Shown in pieces: positions 38,277-48,296 of a DNA stretch of 64,000 bases (position 1 is the first letter of the stretch; each line of letters starts with the position of its first letter). The DNA comes from Lutimaribacter pacificus. Lineage in GTDB: Bacteria > Pseudomonadota > Alphaproteobacteria > Rhodobacterales > Rhodobacteraceae. The position numbers and the translations under genes are program-made. The stretch is taken from the NCBI RefSeq assembly GCF_900142185.1, contig NZ_FQZZ01000003.1, forward strand, positions 186,001-250,000, in the 5' to 3' direction. The notes under the pieces were generated by a model that worked only from the letters and a program-made list of their open reading frames with translations, had not been told where the DNA came from and searched no databases.

Positions 38277-39161
38277 TTATTCTCCCAAACTCGTCTTCTG
38301 CACGTGCCACCACTGCTCGACCGCGGTGGCGTTCATCCGCAGCGTGGGCCGCCCGGCAAGACGCATGTCCACCGCCGCCAGGTCGCGTTCCAGCATCTCC
38401 TGCACATGGTCCAGCGCGATCACCTGCTCCAGCGCCTGCACCGGCTGCGCCTCGGGCAGCAGGATGCGCTGGCCGCGATCCAGCACCACGTCCCAGCGCC
38501 GTTCGCCCATCCGCACAAGGCCCCGCAGCCGCGGCGCCAGCGGCCCGGCGGCGCGGATGATGCGCAGCGCCTCGTCCACCTGCGCGGTGGCCCCCGCGCC
38601 CGCGATCACCGGCAAGCCGGGGTGATCGGCCCGCGACAGCGCCGGGCGCACGGACATGCCGGTTTCATCCACCAGCTCCAGCCCCTCGGCATTGCGCCAC
38701 AGCACCACCGGCACCCGCTCGGTCACGTCGATATGCAGCACGCCGCCGGTGCGCACGCGCACGCTGGCATCGCGCACGGCGGGCAGTTCGCGCACCGTGT
38801 CGTGGATCGCCACAAGGTCCAGGTCGAAGGAACTGACCGGGAAATCCATCGGCAGGATCTCGCGGATATCCTCGTCGACGCTGGCGCTGGCGCCGTCGAT
38901 GGCCATCACGTTGACCATGAATTCCGGCCGCGTCTCGATCTGGGTGCGGATATCGGCGATCGCCAGGTTCAGCGCGTCGCGCCGCCCCTCGTCGGCCATA
39001 TAGATACTGCCCACGGCAAAGCTCAGCGCCAGCGGCACGCCCGCGCGCAAGAACAGCCGAAAGCCCGGCGTCAGCATCAGCCGCTGCATCCGGTAGGACC
39101 AGCGTGAGGGCGCGGGATCGGGCCGCGCATCCTGCGGCCTGCGGCGGATCAGCGATCGCAT
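38277..39161 (-). CDS. ftsQ: Cell division protein FtsQ
   Basis: A 294-residue bitopic division protein with a cytoplasmic Arg-rich N-terminus, one membrane segment at about 34-54, and a periplasmic POTRA-like domain. The POTRA shows [30 protein letters not shown], then a beta domain containing [10 protein letters not shown]. It bridges early and late division proteins. The start overlaps the end of ddl by 13 bases, so translation is probably coupled. Confidence 0.93.
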   Translation of the reverse strand: MRSLIRRRPQDARPDPAPSRWSYRMQRLMLTPGFRLFLRAGVPLALSFAVGSIYMADEGRRDALNLAIADIRTQIETRPEFMVNVMAIDGASASVDEDIREILPMDFPVSSFDLDLVAIHDTVRELPAVRDASVRVRTGGVLHIDVTERVPVVLWRNAEGLELVDETGMSVRPALSRADHPGLPVIAGAGATAQVDEALRIIRAAGPLAPRLRGLVRMGERRWDVVLDRGQRILLPEAQPVQALEQVIALDHVQEMLERDLAAVDMRLAGRPTLRMNATAVEQWWHVQKTSLGE

Positions 39162-40069
39162 GAGGCATCCTCCACCATCCAGGCGCAGAACGCGCCGAAG
39201 CTCATGCCGAGCGCCTGCGCCTGTTCGGGGCTGAGCGAGGTCGCGGTCATCCCCGGCTGGGTGTTGGTTTCCAGCAGGATCAGCCCGTCCGGCCCGCGCG
39301 CCTCGTCCCAGCGGAAATCGGTGCGGCTGACGCCCCGGCAGCCCAGCGCCTCATGCGCGCGCAGGGCATAGTCCAGGCAGGCGTCGAACACATCGCGCGG
39401 GATGTCGGCGGGCACCACGTGGCGCGATCCGCCCTCGGCATATTTGGCATGATAGTCGTACCAGCCCTCGGTGATGATGTCGGTCACGGTCAGCGCCCGG
39501 TCGCCCATCACCGTCGTGGTCAGCTCGCGCCCCGGCGCGTAGGTTTCCACCATCACCGTTTCGGGCATGGTGTCGTCCAGCTGCGGCGGGGTATTGGCGC
39601 TTTCGGCCACGATATAGATGCCGACGGACGAGCCCTCGTTATTCGGCTTGACCACGTAGGGCGGCGCCATCACGTGCCGCGTGCGCACCTCGTCGCGGCT
39701 GGCCAGCAGACTGTCGACCACCGGCAGCCCGGCGGCACGGAACGCGGCCTTGGAGCGTTGCTTGTCCATCGCCAGCGCCGAGGCCAGCACCCCGGAATGG
39801 GTATAGGGGATGCGCATCCATTCCAGCATCCCCTGCACGCACCCGTCCTCGCCCCAGCGGCCATGCAGCGCGTTGAAGGCGACATCGGGGGAAATTTCGG
39901 ACAGGCGTGCAGGCAGGTCGTGGCCGGCATCGACCTCGACCACCTCGTATCCTTCGCCCCTGAGCGCGGCGGCGCATGCGCGCCCGGATGACAGCGACAC
40001 CTCGCGTTCGGCCGAGGGGCCACCCATCAACACCGCAATCCTGGGGCTTGTCCTGCTCGACTTCGCCAC
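39149..40069 (-). CDS. ddl: D-alanine-D-alanine ligase
   Basis: A 306-residue ATP-grasp ligase that makes the D-Ala-D-Ala dipeptide for MurF. The opening [20 protein letters not shown] binds the first D-Ala. ATP-grasp segments are [12 protein letters not shown] and RTDFRWDE, and the end shows [20 protein letters not shown] with the metal-binding Glu and Asn. The start codon is GTG at 40069, preceded by AAGGAC. It lies 51 bases after murB and overlaps ftsQ. Confidence 0.97.
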   Translation of the reverse strand: MAKSSRTSPRIAVLMGGPSAEREVSLSSGRACAAALRGEGYEVVEVDAGHDLPARLSEISPDVAFNALHGRWGEDGCVQGMLEWMRIPYTHSGVLASALAMDKQRSKAAFRAAGLPVVDSLLASRDEVRTRHVMAPPYVVKPNNEGSSVGIYIVAESANTPPQLDDTMPETVMVETYAPGRELTTTVMGDRALTVTDIITEGWYDYHAKYAEGGSRHVVPADIPRDVFDACLDYALRAHEALGCRGVSRTDFRWDEARGPDGLILLETNTQPGMTATSLSPEQAQALGMSFGAFCAWMVEDASCDR

Positions 40070-40120
40070 CGTCCTTGCCTCTGATATCGGGGCCGTTTCG
40101 CCGGCCCTTTTGACTTGTCG

Positions 40121-41053
40121 TTATATACTGCCTGCCGGGGTCGTTTCGCCGACCCTCATGATTTCCCACTCTAGCGTGATCCCACTGGAATCGTAAACCC
40201 TTTTCCGCACCTCCTCGCCCAGCCCTTCGAGGTCGGCGGCGCTGGCCTCGCCGGTGTTGATCAGGAAGTTCGAATGCTTCTCGCTCATCTGCGCCCCGCC
40301 CCGCCGCGCGCCGCGCATTCCGGCATCGTCGATCACCTTCCACGCCTTCAGCTCGTGGGTGTCGTCGGCGCGGCCCGTGCTGGAAAACCCGGCCGGGTTG
40401 CGGAAGGTGCTGCCGGCGCTGCGGTCCTTCGTCGGCTGGCTGGCGTCGCGGGTGGCCAGTTGCTCCTCCATCCGCCGCGCCAAGGCGTCCGGGTCGCCCG
40501 ACGGCCCCTCGAAGGTGGCATCGACCAGCACCCAGCCCTCGGGCAGGTCGGTCTGGCGATAGCGGAAATTCAGGTCTTCGGCGGTCAGGGTGACAAGTTC
40601 GCCCGCCCGCGTGACCGCGCGGGCGCTGACGAACGCATCCGCCGTATAGCTGCCATAGCAGCCCGCGTTCATGCGCACCGCCCCGCCGATGCTGCCGGGG
40701 ATCGTGCGCAGGAAGGTCAGGTCGACCCCCGCCGCCGCCGCGCGTTTGGCCACATGCGCATCCAGCGCCGCAACACCCGCCGTCACGCGGTTGCCGTCGA
40801 TGTCGATCCCGTTGAAACCGCGCCCCAGCCGGGTCACCACCGCGCGGATACCGCCATCGCGCACGATCAGGTTGCTGCCCACGCCCATCGGGAACACCGG
40901 CACCGCAGGGTCGAGCGCGGCCAGAAAATCCTGCAAATCCTGCAGGTCCGCGGGCTGGAACAGCCAGTCCGCCGGCCCGCCCACGCGCAGCCATGTCAGA
41001 TCGTTCAGCGGCCTGTCGGGCGTCAGCCGCCCGCGCACCTGCGGCATGGTCAT
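40121..41053 (-). CDS. murB: UDP-N-acetylenolpyruvoylglucosamine reductase
   Basis: A 310-residue FAD enzyme that reduces UDP-GlcNAc-enolpyruvate to UDP-MurNAc. FAD-binding motifs are [25 protein letters not shown] and [17 protein letters not shown]. The catalytic Ser is in [10 protein letters not shown] near 220, and the later [14 protein letters not shown] carries the substrate Glu. It has the type I length and lies in the conserved murB-ddl-ftsQ order. A palindromic repeat element sits just upstream of its start. Confidence 0.97.
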   Translation of the reverse strand: MTMPQVRGRLTPDRPLNDLTWLRVGGPADWLFQPADLQDLQDFLAALDPAVPVFPMGVGSNLIVRDGGIRAVVTRLGRGFNGIDIDGNRVTAGVAALDAHVAKRAAAAGVDLTFLRTIPGSIGGAVRMNAGCYGSYTADAFVSARAVTRAGELVTLTAEDLNFRYRQTDLPEGWVLVDATFEGPSGDPDALARRMEEQLATRDASQPTKDRSAGSTFRNPAGFSSTGRADDTHELKAWKVIDDAGMRGARRGGAQMSEKHSNFLINTGEASAADLEGLGEEVRKRVYDSSGITLEWEIMRVGETTPAGSI

Positions 41054-41084
41054 GATCGGCTCCCTTTTCCGGTTCGACGCCTTA

Positions 41085-41190
41085 CTAGAGCGTTTCGTGA
41101 AAATCCTGAATCGCTTTTCGCTGCCTCTCGCCTTCGGCTCGAACGCAAAAAGCGATACATGATGACTCAGTATTTCCCGAAACGCTTTAG
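41085..41190. repeat. MITE-like palindromic element upstream of murB
   Basis: About 106 bases form a long imperfect inverted repeat. CTAGAGCGTTTCG on the left pairs with CGAAACGCTTTAG on the right (12 of 13), and an inner ATCGCTTTT/AAAAGCGAT is perfect, with a small CGCCTTCGG region at the centre. It has no open frame and no clear target-site duplication. It begins 31 bases before the murB start. Confidence 0.6.
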
Positions 41191-41262
41191 ATCACGGGCG
41201 CACCGAGGGAAAGTGCCCGCCCCGGGCTGGTGCGCCGACGGAAGCGCATCGCAAACCCGCCC

Positions 41263-41508
41263 TTATCCCAGCCGTCGCCGCGCCCAGCGCATGAGATAAA
41301 TCACCGGCCAGCGCAGCACGCTCATCCCCGCCGCCAGGAACAGCAGCCCGATCCACACCCCCTGCGCCCAGGTCAGCCAGACCAGCAGCGGCACGCCCAG
41401 CGCGATCAGCACATAGGCCCGCGTCCAGTGGTGATCGCGCGACGGGATCATCGCCAGCACATTGGCCGCCACCAGCCACAGGCAGGCCAGGATCAGCGGC
41501 GCGCTCAT
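41263..41508 (-). CDS. DUF2484-like small membrane protein (second of pair)
   Basis: An 81-residue protein with about three hydrophobic segments and an Arg-rich C-terminus (RWPVIYLMRWARRRLG). It is a paralogue of the upstream neighbour. Both share the opening MS-P-LA-LW-AA-AM-P-R, a central LLVW or VW, and a late MxxRxPxxYLxRxAR. It starts within a four-base ATGA overlap with that gene. DUF2484 proteins lie beside murB in Rhodobacteraceae; their role is unknown. It lies upstream of murB with the palindromic element between. Confidence 0.78.
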   Translation of the reverse strand: MSAPLILACLWLVAANVLAMIPSRDHHWTRAYVLIALGVPLLVWLTWAQGVWIGLLFLAAGMSVLRWPVIYLMRWARRRLG

Positions 41509-41759
41509 TCCGGCAGTTCGGGCCGTTCGCCCCGCGCCCGCCGCCAGAGATAGCGCAGCGGCCTGCGCATCATCGACGCGAACGCCGCCAGCCCCAGCAC
41601 CGCCAGCCACCAGCCATGCAGCGCACCCATCCAGACGATCAGCACCGGCGCCGCCAGCAGCAGGATCACCCCCGGCGCATATTGCCGCCGGATCGGCAGC
41701 ATCGCGGTCACCGTCGCCGCGATAACCCACAGGATCGCCAGCAATACAGGTATGCTCAT
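41505..41759 (-). CDS. DUF2484-like small membrane protein (first of pair)
   Basis: An 84-residue hydrophobic protein starting MSIPVLLAILWVIAATVTAM, with the same layout as its downstream partner and an Arg-rich tail (RRPLRYLWRRARGERPELPE). A GTG one codon earlier is possible, but the ATG has an AAAGGGGG upstream. It lies 21 bases downstream of the APC permease stop. The pair looks like an old tandem duplication. Confidence 0.78.
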   Translation of the reverse strand: MSIPVLLAILWVIAATVTAMLPIRRQYAPGVILLLAAPVLIVWMGALHGWWLAVLGLAAFASMMRRPLRYLWRRARGERPELPE

Positions 41760-41780
41760 CACGTCACCCCCTTTCCTCTC

Positions 41781-42974
41781 TCACAGGAATACCCCCACCA
41801 GCGAGGCCGCGAACAGCGCCACGCACAGGATCAGCCCCAGCCACGGCACATAGACGGGCACGTCGAACGGCGCCCCCGGGGCCTTGCGCTTCAGCGCGAT
41901 CAGCGCGGAATTGACGATGGCGAACACGATCAGCAACGCCTGCGTGGTGATCTCGGCCAGCGTGGCGACCGGCAGCGCCAGCGCCGCCGCCATCGTCGCC
42001 ACCCCCACCCCGACCGTGCCCAGAACCGGCGTGCCGAACCGCGGATGCGCATGGCGGAACACCGCCATCGAGGGCGAGCGTTTGCCCAGCCCGAACAGCA
42101 CGCGGCTGGCCATCACGACCTGCGCCAGGATGCCGTTCAGCGCCGCCGCCACGGCGATGGCGCTCAGGAACACGCCGCTGTGCCCGGTGCCGGCCTCCCA
42201 GACCAGCACCAGCGGGCGTTCCGAGGTGCCCAGAACCTCGCGCGGGACGGCGCGGACCGCGGCCAGCGACACAAGGGCATACAACAACGCGGTGATCGCC
42301 AGCGCCAGCAGGATGCCGCGCGGCATGGTGCGTTCGGGGCGGCGGGTTTCCTCGGCCATGTTCACCATGTCGTCGAACCCGATAAAGGCGAAAAACGCAA
42401 AGACCGAGGCCGCCGCGATCCCCGCCCATTCGGGCGGCGGCAACGGGACATGCCACTCGGCCACCGGCGGCGCGGAAAACCCCGCCCAGACCACCAGGAA
42501 CAGGCCGATCACCTCGATCACCGTCAGGATGGCGGCGAAGGCCAGGCTTTCCAGCACGCCCACCACCGCGACCACCGTCAGCACGACGCCGATCCCCACC
42601 ACCGCCACGGCAAAGGGGATGTCCATGAACGAGGTCAGATACCCCACGCCCCCGCGCAGCACCGCCGCACCCGCGACCGTGCCCGCGATCACGTTCACCC
42701 AGCCCACGAACACCGCCAAATGATGCCGGTTCAGCCCAATCTCGATATAGGAACTGTCGCCCGCCGCCTCGGGGATGCGCGCCGACAGCTCGGAAAAGCT
42801 CAGCGCGGTGGGCACCGCCACCAGCGCCGCCAGCAGGAAGGCCAGCGGCGCCCACATCCCCGCCACGCCGGCGGCGGCGCCGATCAGCACGTAGATGCCC
42901 GCCCCCACCATGACGCCGACGCCATAGGCGGTCAGCAGCCCCAGACCGATCCGCCGTTTCAGATGTTCGGCCAT
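41781..42974 (-). CDS. APC family amino acid permease
   Basis: A 397-residue inner-membrane transporter with about 11-12 hydrophobic segments. It has the APC-fold signature in helix 1, GLLTAYGVGVMVGAGIYVLIG, and the helix 6 FFAFIGFDDMVNMAEETRRPERTMPRGI block typical of cationic amino acid/APC permeases. The substrate cannot be named. It is inserted between the murC-side genes and murB in the dcw cluster, a place where cell-wall genes are expected. Its codon use and GC look like the neighbours'. Confidence 0.9.
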   Translation of the reverse strand: MAEHLKRRIGLGLLTAYGVGVMVGAGIYVLIGAAAGVAGMWAPLAFLLAALVAVPTALSFSELSARIPEAAGDSSYIEIGLNRHHLAVFVGWVNVIAGTVAGAAVLRGGVGYLTSFMDIPFAVAVVGIGVVLTVVAVVGVLESLAFAAILTVIEVIGLFLVVWAGFSAPPVAEWHVPLPPPEWAGIAAASVFAFFAFIGFDDMVNMAEETRRPERTMPRGILLALAITALLYALVSLAAVRAVPREVLGTSERPLVLVWEAGTGHSGVFLSAIAVAAALNGILAQVVMASRVLFGLGKRSPSMAVFRHAHPRFGTPVLGTVGVGVATMAAALALPVATLAEITTQALLIVFAIVNSALIALKRKAPGAPFDVPVYVPWLGLILCVALFAASLVGVFL

Positions 42975-42995
42975 GGGGGATGCACCTCGTTGCGT

Positions 42996-43223
42996 CTACA
43001 GGAATGCCCGCAGGATCAGCCCGCGCAGCGGCCCGGCCAGCGCCACACCGCCGCCCAGCGCCGCCAGCGCGGTGCCGGCAGCCGCCGGGTCATGCTGGTA
43101 ATGCAGCATCAAAAGCGCCGCCGCCGCAACCGCAAAACCCAGCACCAGCCGCCGGATCAGCCGGGTGACGGCGACAAGCGCCATCAGCACGACGATTGCG
43201 ACCACGGCCCAGCCCAGCGTCAT
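42996..43223 (-). CDS. Small membrane protein downstream of murC
   Basis: A 75-residue protein with hydrophobic segments at about 4-20, 26-43 and 52-72 and a basic patch RLIRR between the first two. It starts six bases after the murC stop, so it is probably translated from the murC mRNA. I recognise no family. It may be a distant relative of the small hydrophobic proteins near murB, but the shared pattern is weak. Confidence 0.62.
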   Translation of the reverse strand: MTLGWAVVAIVVLMALVAVTRLIRRLVLGFAVAAAALLMLHYQHDPAAAGTALAALGGGVALAGPLRGLILRAFL

Positions 43224-43229
43224 CGGCCC

Positions 43230-44639
43230 CTACCCCGCCTTGTCCATCAGCCGCGCCGGCAGCCCGTTGGCCCAGGCGCTGATCGTGCCCGCGCCAAGGC
43301 AGACCACGATATCGCCCGGCCGCGCCTGTTCGCGCACCAGCCGTTCCAGGTCGTCCTCGTCATGGATGGCGCGGGCGTGGCGATGGCCGTGCCGGATCAG
43401 CCCGGCCACAAGGTCGTCGCGGCTGGCGCCGGGGATCGGGTCTTCGCCCGCGGCAAAGACCTCGGCGATGGCGACCACGTCGGCATCGTTGAAACAGGCG
43501 CAGAAATCGTCGAACAGGTTGGACAGGCGCGAATAGCGATGCGGCTGGTGCACCGCGATCACCCGCCCCTCGCTGGCCTGCCGCGCGGCCTTCAGCACGG
43601 CGGCGATCTCTACCGGGTGATGGCCGTAATCGTCGATGATGGTCACGCCACCCACCTCGCCCACGCGGGTGAAGCGGCGGTTCACGCCGCCGAACTGCGC
43701 CAGCGCCGCGCGGATCTCGTCGCGCTTCATGCCCAGGTGCCGCGCCACGGCGACGGCGGCCAGCGCGTTGCTGACGTTGTGATCGCCCGGCATCGGCAGG
43801 GTGCAGCCCTCGATCGCCGTGCCCTCGGCCTGCAGCAGGATGTCGAAATGCGCCACACCCGCCTTGTAGGTCAGGTTGGCGGCACGGATATCGGCCTGCG
43901 CGTTGAACCCGTAGGTCACCACCCGCCGGTCGGTCACCCGGCCCACCAGCGCCTGCACCTCGGCGTGGTCGGTGCAGCAGACCGCCACCCCGTAGAACGG
44001 GATGTTCGATACGAACTGGTAGAACCCGTCGCGCAGCGTGTCGAAATCGCCCCAGTGCTCCATATGCTCGGGGTCGATATTGGTGACGATGGCAATGGTC
44101 GCGGGCAGCCGGTTGAAGGTGCCGTCGCTTTCATCCGCCTCGACCACCATCCATTCGCCCTGCCCCATCCGCGCGTTCGATCCATAGGCGTGGATGATGC
44201 CGCCGTTGATCACCGTCGGGTCGATCCCGCCCTTGACCAGCAATTCCGCCACCAGCGTCGTTGTGGTGGTCTTGCCGTGCGTCCCGGCCACGGCGATGTT
44301 GGATTTCAGCCGCATCAGCTCGGCCAGCATCTCGGCCCGGCGCACCACCGGCAGGCCACGGGCGCGGGCGCCGTCAAGCTCGGGGTTGCCCGGCTTGATC
44401 GCGGACGAGATCACGACGACCTCGGCCCCCTCCAGGTTCCCGGCCTGCTGCCCGATGAAGATGCGCGCGCCAAGGCCCTGCAACCGCTCGGTGATCTTCG
44501 AGGCCTTCAGGTCGCTGCCCTGCACGTCATAGCCGTGGTTCAGCAACACCTCGGCGATGCCCGACATGCCGATACCGCCGATGCCGACGAAATGGATCGG
44601 GCCCACATCGGTGGGAAGTTTCGTGGCTGCTGCGTTCAT
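43230..44639 (-). CDS. murC: UDP-N-acetylmuramate-L-alanine ligase
   Basis: A 469-residue Mur ligase that adds L-Ala to UDP-MurNAc with ATP. The N-terminal Rossmann segment is [17 protein letters not shown], the P-loop is [17 protein letters not shown] near 110, and the central [13 protein letters not shown] region matches MurC rather than MurD/E/F. It follows murG after 88 bases. The order ftsW-murG-murC is standard. Confidence 0.97.
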   Translation of the reverse strand: MNAAATKLPTDVGPIHFVGIGGIGMSGIAEVLLNHGYDVQGSDLKASKITERLQGLGARIFIGQQAGNLEGAEVVVISSAIKPGNPELDGARARGLPVVRRAEMLAELMRLKSNIAVAGTHGKTTTTTLVAELLVKGGIDPTVINGGIIHAYGSNARMGQGEWMVVEADESDGTFNRLPATIAIVTNIDPEHMEHWGDFDTLRDGFYQFVSNIPFYGVAVCCTDHAEVQALVGRVTDRRVVTYGFNAQADIRAANLTYKAGVAHFDILLQAEGTAIEGCTLPMPGDHNVSNALAAVAVARHLGMKRDEIRAALAQFGGVNRRFTRVGEVGGVTIIDDYGHHPVEIAAVLKAARQASEGRVIAVHQPHRYSRLSNLFDDFCACFNDADVVAIAEVFAAGEDPIPGASRDDLVAGLIRHGHRHARAIHDEDDLERLVREQARPGDIVVCLGAGTISAWANGLPARLMDKAG

Positions 44640-44727
44640 CCTGTGCCGTTCCTCGTATCCTGCCCCGTCATCGCGGGACTTTTCGTCCTTGTCATACCGC
44701 CGGATGCCCCGGCCTGGCCTGCCACCG

Positions 44728-45828
44728 TCACGCCCTGCCCCGCGCCAGTTCCTCGACCAGCGCCACCAGCGTCCCGGTCGCGTCGGGCTTGCCCGCCGAC
44801 AATGCCGCCCGCGCCATCTGCGCGGCGCCGTCTGGGTTGGACAGGACCAGGTCGATCTGTTCGGCCATCGCCTCGACCGTCACCATGCTTTCGGGGATCA
44901 CGATCGCGCCGCCCGCCTCTTTCAGCCCGCGCGCATTGGCGGTCTGGTGATCGGCGGTGGCCGCGGCATAGGGGATCAGGATCGCCGGCCGGCCGATCAC
45001 GCTGATATCGGCCACGCTGGACGCGCCCGAGCGGCTGATGACAAGCTGCGCCTCGCTCATACGACGGGGGATGTCGTGGAAAAACGGCTGCACCTCGGCA
45101 TGGATGCCGTTCCCGGCGTAAAAGGCGGCGACACGCTCGCCATCCTCGTCGCGGGCCTGGTGGCTGACGCGGATATGCTGCAACATCCCGACCGGCAGCG
45201 CCGCGATGGAAGGCGGCACCACGTCCGACAGGATACGCGCGCCCTGGCTGCCGCCGATCACCAGCACCGACATCGGGTAATCGCCCGGCGGGATATAGGG
45301 CGCGCCGGCACGCTCCAGCACCGCGCCGCGCACCGGGTTGCCGGTATGCACGCCCGCCACCCCCTCGGGCAGATCGGCGGGCCATGTCCCGCAGGCCACC
45401 GCGTCGACGCGGCTGGCAAAGGCGCGGTTCACCCGGCCCAGCACGCCGTTCTGTTCGTGGATCATCCGCGGGCGGCGCAGCACGAAGGCGGCCGCCAGCG
45501 CCGGGATCGACGGGTAGCCGCCAAAGCCGACCACCACATCCGGTTTATCGCGCAACATGCCCGTCACCGCCCCCAGCACACCGCCCGCGATGCGGAACGG
45601 AACCGCCAGTTTCGCCAGCACGCCGCCGCGCGCGAAAGTGGCGCTGCTGATCTGCTGGATCTCGACCGAATGCGGAAACCCGCCGGTGTAGCGCGCGCCG
45701 CGCGCATCGGTCGACAGCTTCACCCGCCAGCCCTTGCGCAGCATCACCTCGGCCAGCGCCTGCGCGGGGAACATGTGTCCGCCCGTGCCGCCCGCCGCGA
45801 TCACCAGTAAAGGTTGGCGTTCCGTCAT
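44728..45828 (-). CDS. murG: Lipid II synthase MurG (GlcNAc transferase)
   Basis: A 366-residue GT28 glycosyltransferase that transfers GlcNAc to lipid I at the inner face of the membrane. The first glycine loop is [19 protein letters not shown]. The second is [16 protein letters not shown], and the UDP-binding C-terminal region reads [23 protein letters not shown]. It lies between ftsW and murC. Confidence 0.97.
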   Translation of the reverse strand: MTERQPLLVIAAGGTGGHMFPAQALAEVMLRKGWRVKLSTDARGARYTGGFPHSVEIQQISSATFARGGVLAKLAVPFRIAGGVLGAVTGMLRDKPDVVVGFGGYPSIPALAAAFVLRRPRMIHEQNGVLGRVNRAFASRVDAVACGTWPADLPEGVAGVHTGNPVRGAVLERAGAPYIPPGDYPMSVLVIGGSQGARILSDVVPPSIAALPVGMLQHIRVSHQARDEDGERVAAFYAGNGIHAEVQPFFHDIPRRMSEAQLVISRSGASSVADISVIGRPAILIPYAAATADHQTANARGLKEAGGAIVIPESMVTVEAMAEQIDLVLSNPDGAAQMARAALSAGKPDATGTLVALVEELARGRA

Positions 45829-45933
45829 CGCCCTACTCCGTCAACAGCCCTGCCGCGCCGCATAGCCCGGCAGACCCGGTATCGCAATCCCGCGCGCACC
45901 GCCCGTCGGCGGGGTTCCGCAGGGGCGCATGGC

Positions 45934-47103
45934 TCAGCGTCCGCGCCCCCCGCGCAGGATGTCGCCGATCTCGCCCTGCGGCCGGGTGCGGGTAAAGGCC
46001 AGCAGCATCCCCACCGCGATCCCCCCCGCGATCAGCGACGAACCGCCGTAGCTGACGAAAGGCAGCGTCATGCCCTTGGCCGGCAACAGCCGCACCGCCA
46101 CGCCCATGTTGATCATCGCCTGCACGCCGAACATCACCGCCAGCCCGGTGCCCGCCAGCCGGATGAACGGGTCGCGCTCGTTCATCAGCCGCAACAGCGA
46201 GCGCACGACGACGCTGGCGTATAGCGCGATGATCACCAGCACCAGGATCAGCCCGTATTCCTCGGCCGCAACCGCGATGATGAAATCGGTATGCGCATCG
46301 GGCAGCGACCATTTCACCTGCCCCTCGCCCACGCCGACGCCGAAAAACCCGCCCTCGCGGATCGCGTTGGTGGCATAACCCAGCTGCGTCGTGGGATCGA
46401 CATCGGGCGTCAGGAACCCGTCGATCCGGCGCGCGAAATGCTCCGAATGGTTATAGGCGAGCGAGCCGACCATGACCACGCCCGCCGCCATCACAACCAG
46501 CAAAAGCATCGGCGCCCCCGCCACGAACCACATCACGCCCCAGCCGAACAGCACCAGGCTGGCCTGCCCGAAATCGGGCTGCATCGCCAGCATCGCCACG
46601 ATCACCAGCGTCATGCCGAAGGACCACATCCGCCCCGGCGGGCCGTTGATCTCCTGCGAGGCGGCCATCATCCAGGCCACCACCACCACGAAACCGGGCT
46701 TCAGGAACTCCGACGGCTGCACCGAGGCGAAGCCCAGCGAATACCACCGCACCGCCCCCTTGCCGAAATCGGTGCCGAAGACCGGCAGGAACGCCAGCGC
46801 GACAAAGGCCGCGACAAAGCCCAGCACCGCCAGCCGCCGCACCAGCGTCGGCGTCATCATCGAGGTCACGAACATCGCCATCAGCGCCAGGCCGCCGAAA
46901 AACGCCTGCCGCTGCACGTAATGGAACGCGTCGAACCCGTTTTTCGCCGCCAGCGGCGGCGAGGCCGCAAGCCCCAGCAATATCCCGATCCCGAACAGGA
47001 TCAGGATGCAGGACATCGTCCATTTGTCCACGGTCCGCCACCATTTGGGGAGAACCGGCTCGCCATCCCGCACGGGGACCGCGCCATAGACCATTTCTGT
47101 CAT
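45934..47103 (-). CDS. ftsW: SEDS peptidoglycan glycosyltransferase FtsW
   Basis: A 389-residue integral membrane protein with about ten membrane segments. It polymerises septal peptidoglycan together with FtsI. SEDS motifs include GAVRWYSLGFASVQPSEFLKPGFV, the loop LTPDVDPTTQLGYATNAIREGGFFGVGVGEGQVKWSLPDAHTDFI, and the late LLPAKGMTLPFVSYGGSSL. The Asp in PDAHTDF is the proposed catalytic residue. The neighbouring murD is separated from it by an inserted hydroxylase and flavoprotein. Confidence 0.96.
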   Translation of the reverse strand: MTEMVYGAVPVRDGEPVLPKWWRTVDKWTMSCILILFGIGILLGLAASPPLAAKNGFDAFHYVQRQAFFGGLALMAMFVTSMMTPTLVRRLAVLGFVAAFVALAFLPVFGTDFGKGAVRWYSLGFASVQPSEFLKPGFVVVVAWMMAASQEINGPPGRMWSFGMTLVIVAMLAMQPDFGQASLVLFGWGVMWFVAGAPMLLLVVMAAGVVMVGSLAYNHSEHFARRIDGFLTPDVDPTTQLGYATNAIREGGFFGVGVGEGQVKWSLPDAHTDFIIAVAAEEYGLILVLVIIALYASVVVRSLLRLMNERDPFIRLAGTGLAVMFGVQAMINMGVAVRLLPAKGMTLPFVSYGGSSLIAGGIAVGMLLAFTRTRPQGEIGDILRGGRGR

Positions 47104-47212
47104 GGGTGCACCGCTCGCTGCCTCATGTTCGCCCCTTTGCGGGGTCTGATACGGCGCAGTCTAGCGGCAAATACGCCCCGTGGCCAGAGTGTTGGTGGCG
47201 GGGCGCCCCCGG

Positions 47213-48157
47213 TCAGGCGCCGGTCAGCCGCCCGCCTTGCGGCACGATGGTCCGCGCGCCGTCGCGGTTGGCCAGATGGCCGGGGCGCGGGTCATCGGCG
47301 GCAAAGGGCGCCACCAGCGCGTTCGACACCGCGTTGAACACGAAAAACGCGTTCGAGCGCGGATCGGGCGTGATATTGCCGTTCGATCCGTGCAGCGTGT
47401 TGCAGTCGAAGAATACCACCGTTCCCGCCGGGCCGGTGGCCGCGTCCAGCCCGTTTTCCGCCACCATCCGGGCGATCGTGTCACGGCCGGGCACGCCGAC
47501 CTCCTGTTTTTGCAACGAGGTCTTGTGATTGTCCTTCGGTGTCTCGCCCCGGCAGGCGACAAAGGTCTTGTGCGACCCGGGCACCAGCATCAGCGCGCCG
47601 TTCAGCGGCGAATTGTCCGTCAGCAGAACCGAGGCCGACACCGCGCGCATCCGCGGCATCCCGTCCTCGGCGTGCCAGGTTTCGAAATCGGAATGCCAGT
47701 AGAATTCCTTGCCGGTAAAGCCGGGCTTGTAGTTCAGCCGCGACTGGTGCAGGCAGACCTCGTCGCCCAGCAGGAACCGCGCCACGCCGGCCAGCCGCTT
47801 GTCGGCCGCCAGGCGCGCAAAGACCGGCGAATGGGTGTCGAGGCGAAAGACCGTGCGCACCGCGTCGGTGCCCGGCTCGGTGACGAAATCCGCGGGCGCC
47901 CCCGGCCCGCCCGCCCCGCGCAGCCGGAGCGAGGTGTCGATCAGCAGGCGCAACTCTGCATCGGAAAACAGGTTCCTGCGGATCAGGTACCCCTTTTCCT
48001 CGTAATGCGCGGCCTCCTGCCGGGTGATCGGGGCATCCCCGGTCCAGTCCGACCACAGCACCGGGTCGCGGCGCGGCGTCAGCCGCTCCTCGCCGGGCAG
48101 GCGCGTGCGATAGGCGTCTGCGGCATGGAAATCTTCGGGTTTCGACGTGATGTTCAT
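47213..48157 (-). CDS. ectD: Ectoine hydroxylase-like 2OG-Fe(II) dioxygenase (EctD/ThpD)
   Basis: A 314-residue PhyH-type dioxygenase. The Fe ligands are H155 and D157 in FYWHSDFETWH and H256 in NTLHGSNGN. The HQSRLNYKPGF, EDGMPRMRA and NGALMLVPGSHKTFV segments match the ectoine 5-hydroxylase signature. EctD converts ectoine to 5-hydroxyectoine using 2-oxoglutarate and O2. A strong AAGGAGGAAAAA precedes the ATG at 48157. No ectABC genes lie in this window, so it is an orphan here, and it sits inside the dcw cluster between ftsW and the BaiN-type gene. A related PhyH substrate cannot be excluded. Confidence 0.88.
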   Translation of the reverse strand: MNITSKPEDFHAADAYRTRLPGEERLTPRRDPVLWSDWTGDAPITRQEAAHYEEKGYLIRRNLFSDAELRLLIDTSLRLRGAGGPGAPADFVTEPGTDAVRTVFRLDTHSPVFARLAADKRLAGVARFLLGDEVCLHQSRLNYKPGFTGKEFYWHSDFETWHAEDGMPRMRAVSASVLLTDNSPLNGALMLVPGSHKTFVACRGETPKDNHKTSLQKQEVGVPGRDTIARMVAENGLDAATGPAGTVVFFDCNTLHGSNGNITPDPRSNAFFVFNAVSNALVAPFAADDPRPGHLANRDGARTIVPQGGRLTGA

Positions 48158-48296
48158 TTTTTCCTCCTTGGTTATCCAGGTCGAAACGAGGTTTCTCTCC
48201 TCACCCGCATCAACGGCCCGGACGCGCCGCAGTTCCCTTGCGGGCCGCGTCACACGGCCGCTTGACCGCGTGCGGCGCTTCGGGCAATGCGCCGGA

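Noticed and set aside
35157-39107. A 1316-codon open frame on the plus strand opposite ftsZ-ftsA-ftsQ
   Set aside because: It runs antisense through three well-identified genes, is rich in His/Gly/Arg/Ala, and has no family similarity. It arises from third-position GC bias.
41616-45005. An 1129-codon plus-strand open frame opposite the permease and murC
   Set aside because: Antisense shadow rich in Gln/His/Arg, with no start signal; the minus-strand genes explain the sequence.
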